Shown here piece after piece: positions 61,619 to 64,000 of a stretch of DNA of 64,000 nt (positions within the stretch are counted from its first letter, which is position 1; each line of letters begins with the position of its first letter). Origin of the DNA: Sedimentisphaerales bacterium (GTDB lineage Bacteria > Planctomycetota > Phycisphaerae > Sedimentisphaerales > SM23-30); assembly GCA_016928435.1 (NCBI GenBank), contig JAFGKT010000027.1:24237-88236 (forward strand). The letters are read 5' to 3'. Both the position numbers and the translations under genes were made by a program. The notes under the pieces were generated by a model. It was not told the origin of the DNA, searched no databases, and saw only the letters and a program-made list of their open reading frames with translations.

Positions 61619-62607
61619 AAAAAGCAAGCGATCGGTGTGCAATCCGTCATGGTCCGCAAACCCGCGGGGCTTTGCAGCACCGATTTAATAGCGTTAACTG
61701 TAATCGCGCATGTCGCGATATCGCCGTTCACGCCCCCCGGTATTGTTGAAGTAATGCTCGGCGTGCCCACAATCTCGATCTGATCCACCGATTCGGGCAA
61801 TCCTACCGCCGCTCGAAAGACCAACGTTATCAATTCCTTATCGCCGGCGTAGCCCCGGCCGATCTGCTGTACGCCCGCCGCCATGCCCGCTTTGATCGGC
61901 ACATACCCCTCGTTAATATCATGCTCAGCCACGATCGGCGACAAAACATCCTCGGTTCTATCCAACTTCCAGCCTATCTTTGCCGCGATCATGTGCATTG
62001 ACTCAGTCAGGCCCACATGCCTTAGCGTTCCTGTTTGCCGTTTCGCTTCAAACTCATCCAGCGTCAAACCCGCCCCGATCTTCTGTTGAAAAGGCATACG
62101 CCTAACCGACGCGTTCTGAATCCGCGACACCTGCACAGACTCCACATTCTGACACGCCGCCGTCAATGTCAGCGCCAGCGAATCCATCAAAAAACCCGGA
62201 TTCACACCCGTGCCCAACACCGCTGCCCCATATTTCTTCGCCACCTCATCCAATTGCTTCGCGCGAGCCGGCATGGTCAACCAAGGATACGCCATTTCCT
62301 CACATGTGGAGACGACGGCGATTCCGTGCTTCAGGATCGCTTCGGCTTGGTCGGCGGCTTGGTTGAAATTTGATACTGTTGTTAGGATTGCGATGTCGGG
62401 TTTGCCTTTTTTGAGGGCGGTTTCGAGATTGGCATCTATAAGTACATCAGAAGGTGTGTCTAATTGGCACAATTGTGCTAGGTTGCGGCCGGCTTTGTCG
62501 GGTGCTGGGTCAACGGCGGAGATGTATTGGAGTTCTTGGCGTTTGGTGGCGAATCGCACCGTTTGCTGGCCGATTGGGCCTAAACCTACCTGCATTATTT
62601 TTATCAT
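61615..62607 (-). CDS. DapB-like NAD(P)-dependent reductase (2,4-diaminopentanoate dehydrogenase type)
   Basis: A 330-residue protein with an N-terminal Rossmann fold (KIMQVGLGPIGQQTVRFA) and the DapB-like core (LGTGVNPGFLMDSLALTLTAAC). It resembles dihydrodipicolinate reductase-related proteins of about 330-340 residues, such as 2,4-diaminopentanoate dehydrogenase of ornithine fermentation, more than the 270-residue DapB. The substrate cannot be assigned. TGGAG lies eight bases before the ATG at 62607. It is first in an operon with ribF and nrnA. The first 100 codons have a base composition opposite to the rest of the gene. Confidence 0.8.
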   Translation of the reverse strand: MIKIMQVGLGPIGQQTVRFATKRQELQYISAVDPAPDKAGRNLAQLCQLDTPSDVLIDANLETALKKGKPDIAILTTVSNFNQAADQAEAILKHGIAVVSTCEEMAYPWLTMPARAKQLDEVAKKYGAAVLGTGVNPGFLMDSLALTLTAACQNVESVQVSRIQNASVRRMPFQQKIGAGLTLDEFEAKRQTGTLRHVGLTESMHMIAAKIGWKLDRTEDVLSPIVAEHDINEGYVPIKAGMAAGVQQIGRGYAGDKELITLVFRAAVGLPESVDQIEIVGTPSITSTIPGGVNGDIATCAITVNAIKSVLQSPAGLRTMTDCTPIACFL

Positions 62608-62722
62608 AGTAAACTCCAGACACATCTATTCCGTCCATTGGGTACACGAACCATCCATACTACGAAAATCACCAAACATGTCAAGCGTCACCTGTTTTCG
62701 CCTCCTGTACCCCTGTACCCCC

Positions 62723-62780
62723 AACCAGAGCCCCAAGCATAATATCTACCAGTGCGGTTCGTACCGTGGGCCACTAATTC
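62723..62780 (-). repeat. Dispersed element shared with 3.4 kb, inverted
   Basis: On the minus strand it reads GAACCGCACTGGTAGATATT and GGGGCTCTGGTTGGGGG, matching 3412-3458 apart from several substitutions. Confidence 0.6.
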
Positions 62781-62937
62781 TTCTCTGTGGTTCCGTGCGA
62801 GCTAGGTCATTCCGTCACGCCTCACATTCCCACCACCCGTTTGCTTCATCACCGTAGGCCACCTGCCTTGATCTAATCTGAAATTTGCGAAATGTGGATC
62901 AAATTCCCTGACCAAATGTTACCCGAAAGAAATATTA

Positions 62938-62965
62938 TTGACATTGCATCCATATATGGTAAAAT
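62938..62965 (+). promoter_or_regulatory. Promoter of the methyltransferase gene
   Basis: TTGACA, 16 bases, TAAAAT, about 20 bases before the start codon at 62986. Transcripts would have a very short leader. Confidence 0.6.
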
Positions 62966-62985
62966 AACCTAGTTAGTTGCGGTTA

Positions 62986-63909
62986 ATGGAGGATGCCAGT
63001 GGGAATTCCCTCAGAACCAAACCTCTTGATATCACAGAAAAATTGTCTCGATACGCCATGCTAAACGAAATCGAAAATGATCTTATAGAGTTTATTGCGG
63101 CTAGACGTCAGCGACCGATTGACCAAGTACGTTCAACGTTTATCCACGTTCGTGATCGTTATGATTTTACAAGTCGCAGATTTGCTGAGCTGTACGGTGG
63201 AGTACACGAGATATTATCCATAATGTACATGCCGACAACCGAAGCTGATCTCGTTGACTGCTATCATGCTTATGCTTTCTTTCATCTGCTCCGTTATCTT
63301 TCTTCTACATATCCCAAGCCTAAGTCGTCACTGGTCAAGGAATTCTGGAGAGATGTAAAAAAAGGTCGCTGGCAAAACTTCTACCACTTTATCAAACGTA
63401 AGATTGCGGGCAAGAAAAGCGATGGCCAGGCTATCTCAAAGCGTGCAAGTCAAGCCCAGGCAATCGTCGAGAGAATAACCGGCCCCGCAACAGTGGTCGA
63501 TTACGGGTGTGGTCTAGGATTTATTTCATTTGAAATTGCCAAGCTGAAAAAGGGTACAAAAGTCTATTTGGTCGATGTCGATAATCTAATCCGGGAATTT
63601 ACATTGTTCAGATTTCGCAAGCACGGCATTGATGCGGAAACGATTAGTGTTACTCGAGATTGTATCTACCCGGAACTGCCGGAACACAATATCTGTATCG
63701 CGACCGAGGTAATGGAGCATGTCAGGCGTCCTTTGGAAGTATATGGCCATATTCGAAGCAGTATGCAAAAAGGCGGCATTTTGATGGGTAACTTTGTGGA
63801 TCATCAAAAAGATATGCTTCATGTTTCCCCCGATCTTCGGGAGTTGCGTGATGCGATTAGTAAGGATTATAAGGAGTTAGATTATCTGATCTATCAAAAA
63901 CAAACTTAG
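62986..63909 (+). CDS. SAM-dependent methyltransferase-like protein
   Basis: A 307-residue protein. The C-terminal half has a class I methyltransferase motif, VVDYGCGLGFISFEIA, followed by VYLVDVDN (acidic end of strand 2) and a later ICIATEVMEHVRRP, typical of Methyltransf_11/25-like domains. The first 150 residues are helical and unassigned (DITEKLSRYAMLNEIENDLIEFIAARRQRPIDQVRSTF). Start is ATG 62986; a TTG three codons upstream is also possible. Substrate unknown; genes of this kind often act in surface polysaccharide or secondary metabolite clusters. Confidence 0.78.
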   Translation: MEDASGNSLRTKPLDITEKLSRYAMLNEIENDLIEFIAARRQRPIDQVRSTFIHVRDRYDFTSRRFAELYGGVHEILSIMYMPTTEADLVDCYHAYAFFHLLRYLSSTYPKPKSSLVKEFWRDVKKGRWQNFYHFIKRKIAGKKSDGQAISKRASQAQAIVERITGPATVVDYGCGLGFISFEIAKLKKGTKVYLVDVDNLIREFTLFRFRKHGIDAETISVTRDCIYPELPEHNICIATEVMEHVRRPLEVYGHIRSSMQKGGILMGNFVDHQKDMLHVSPDLRELRDAISKDYKELDYLIYQKQT

Positions 63910-63927
63910 CACATAGTTGACAAGGTT

Positions 63928-63971
63928 CAGGACATCGCTAACCCGAAAATGGGCCAGGACATCGATAACCC
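63928..63971 (+). repeat. Two 17-base direct repeats at the window edge
   Basis: CAGGACATCGCTAACCC (63928) and CAGGACATCGATAACCC (63955) differ at one base and lie 27 bases apart, in the last 70 bases of the window after the methyltransferase gene. Such repeats can mark the end of a transposable element that would continue outside, but nothing else confirms this here. Confidence 0.5.
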
Positions 63972-64000
63972 TTACATAATGGAATTGTTACGCCATAATG

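Larger units (their letters stand above)
62608..62985. other. Intergenic stretch before the methyltransferase gene
   Basis: About 380 bases containing the inverted copy of the element seen at 3.4 kb (about 62723-62780), the run CCTGTACCCCTGTACCCCC, and a promoter for the methyltransferase gene. No coding frame of its own. Confidence 0.5.

Overview
The window reads as a chromosomal segment of a Gram-negative, probably anaerobic planctomycete, most likely of the Phycisphaerae type. This is inference from gene content: a Kdo/LPS gene (kdsB), a PEP-CTERM exosortase substrate, a subtilase with a C-terminal dockerin-like tail, FG-GAP and Asp-box exported proteins, a full Rnf complex and Pta-AckA fermentation. 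Many starts are TTG or GTG and can be placed from good Shine-Dalgarno (SD) sequences.

Layout. 0-10.5 kb, minus strand: DUF1844 protein, pyrG, kdsB, an acyl carrier protein, nagB, a DUF4954 beta-helix protein, ackA and pta, with one plus-strand PilZ gene between. 10.5-13.2 kb is repeat-rich: a 5S-like motif, a transposase-type HTH protein, and a 147-bp repeat array flanking a TauE/SafE-type permease gene. 13.2-21.3 kb: tRNA-Ser, an Asp-box (sialidase-fold) protein, fluoride channel fluC, a PBP4-type carboxypeptidase, a small basic protein with its own promoter and terminator, FapA-like DUF342, and an exported DUF4139 protein. 21.4-32.4 kb, minus strand: rnfCDGEAB, then purC overlapping oppB-oppC-oppD and followed by oppF; oppC carries an unusual extracytoplasmic Ig/cadherin-like domain. 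32.7-44 kb: MFS permease, aldo/keto reductase, FG-GAP protein, trypsin-like protease, PEP-CTERM protein and the subtilase. 44.3-50.5 kb: a large hybrid histidine kinase with four near-identical PAS domains, a YHS-like lipoprotein and a STAS protein. 50.6-58 kb: tRNA(CAT), flavin reductase, a large noncoding stretch with a terminator, a TPR membrane protein, a metallophosphoesterase, RluD-type synthase, two lipoproteins (one an exported acetolactate decarboxylase) and a DUF4282 protein. 58-64 kb: ribBA, nrnA, ribF, a DapB-like reductase and a methyltransferase.

How it fits together. Pta-AckA makes ATP from acetyl-CoA. Rnf couples ferredoxin oxidation to an ion gradient and needs covalent FMN, and RibBA and RibF in the same window make flavins. 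NagB, the Asp-box protein, the subtilase and the peptide ABC transporter fit a life of degrading polymers. The kinase, the PilZ protein and the STAS protein are signalling outputs without evident local partners.

The intergenic DNA is unusually full of dispersed palindromes of at least five families. Plus-strand composition moves from G-rich on the left to C-rich on the right, which could mark a replication-terminus side. No CRISPR array, complete IS element or prophage is visible.
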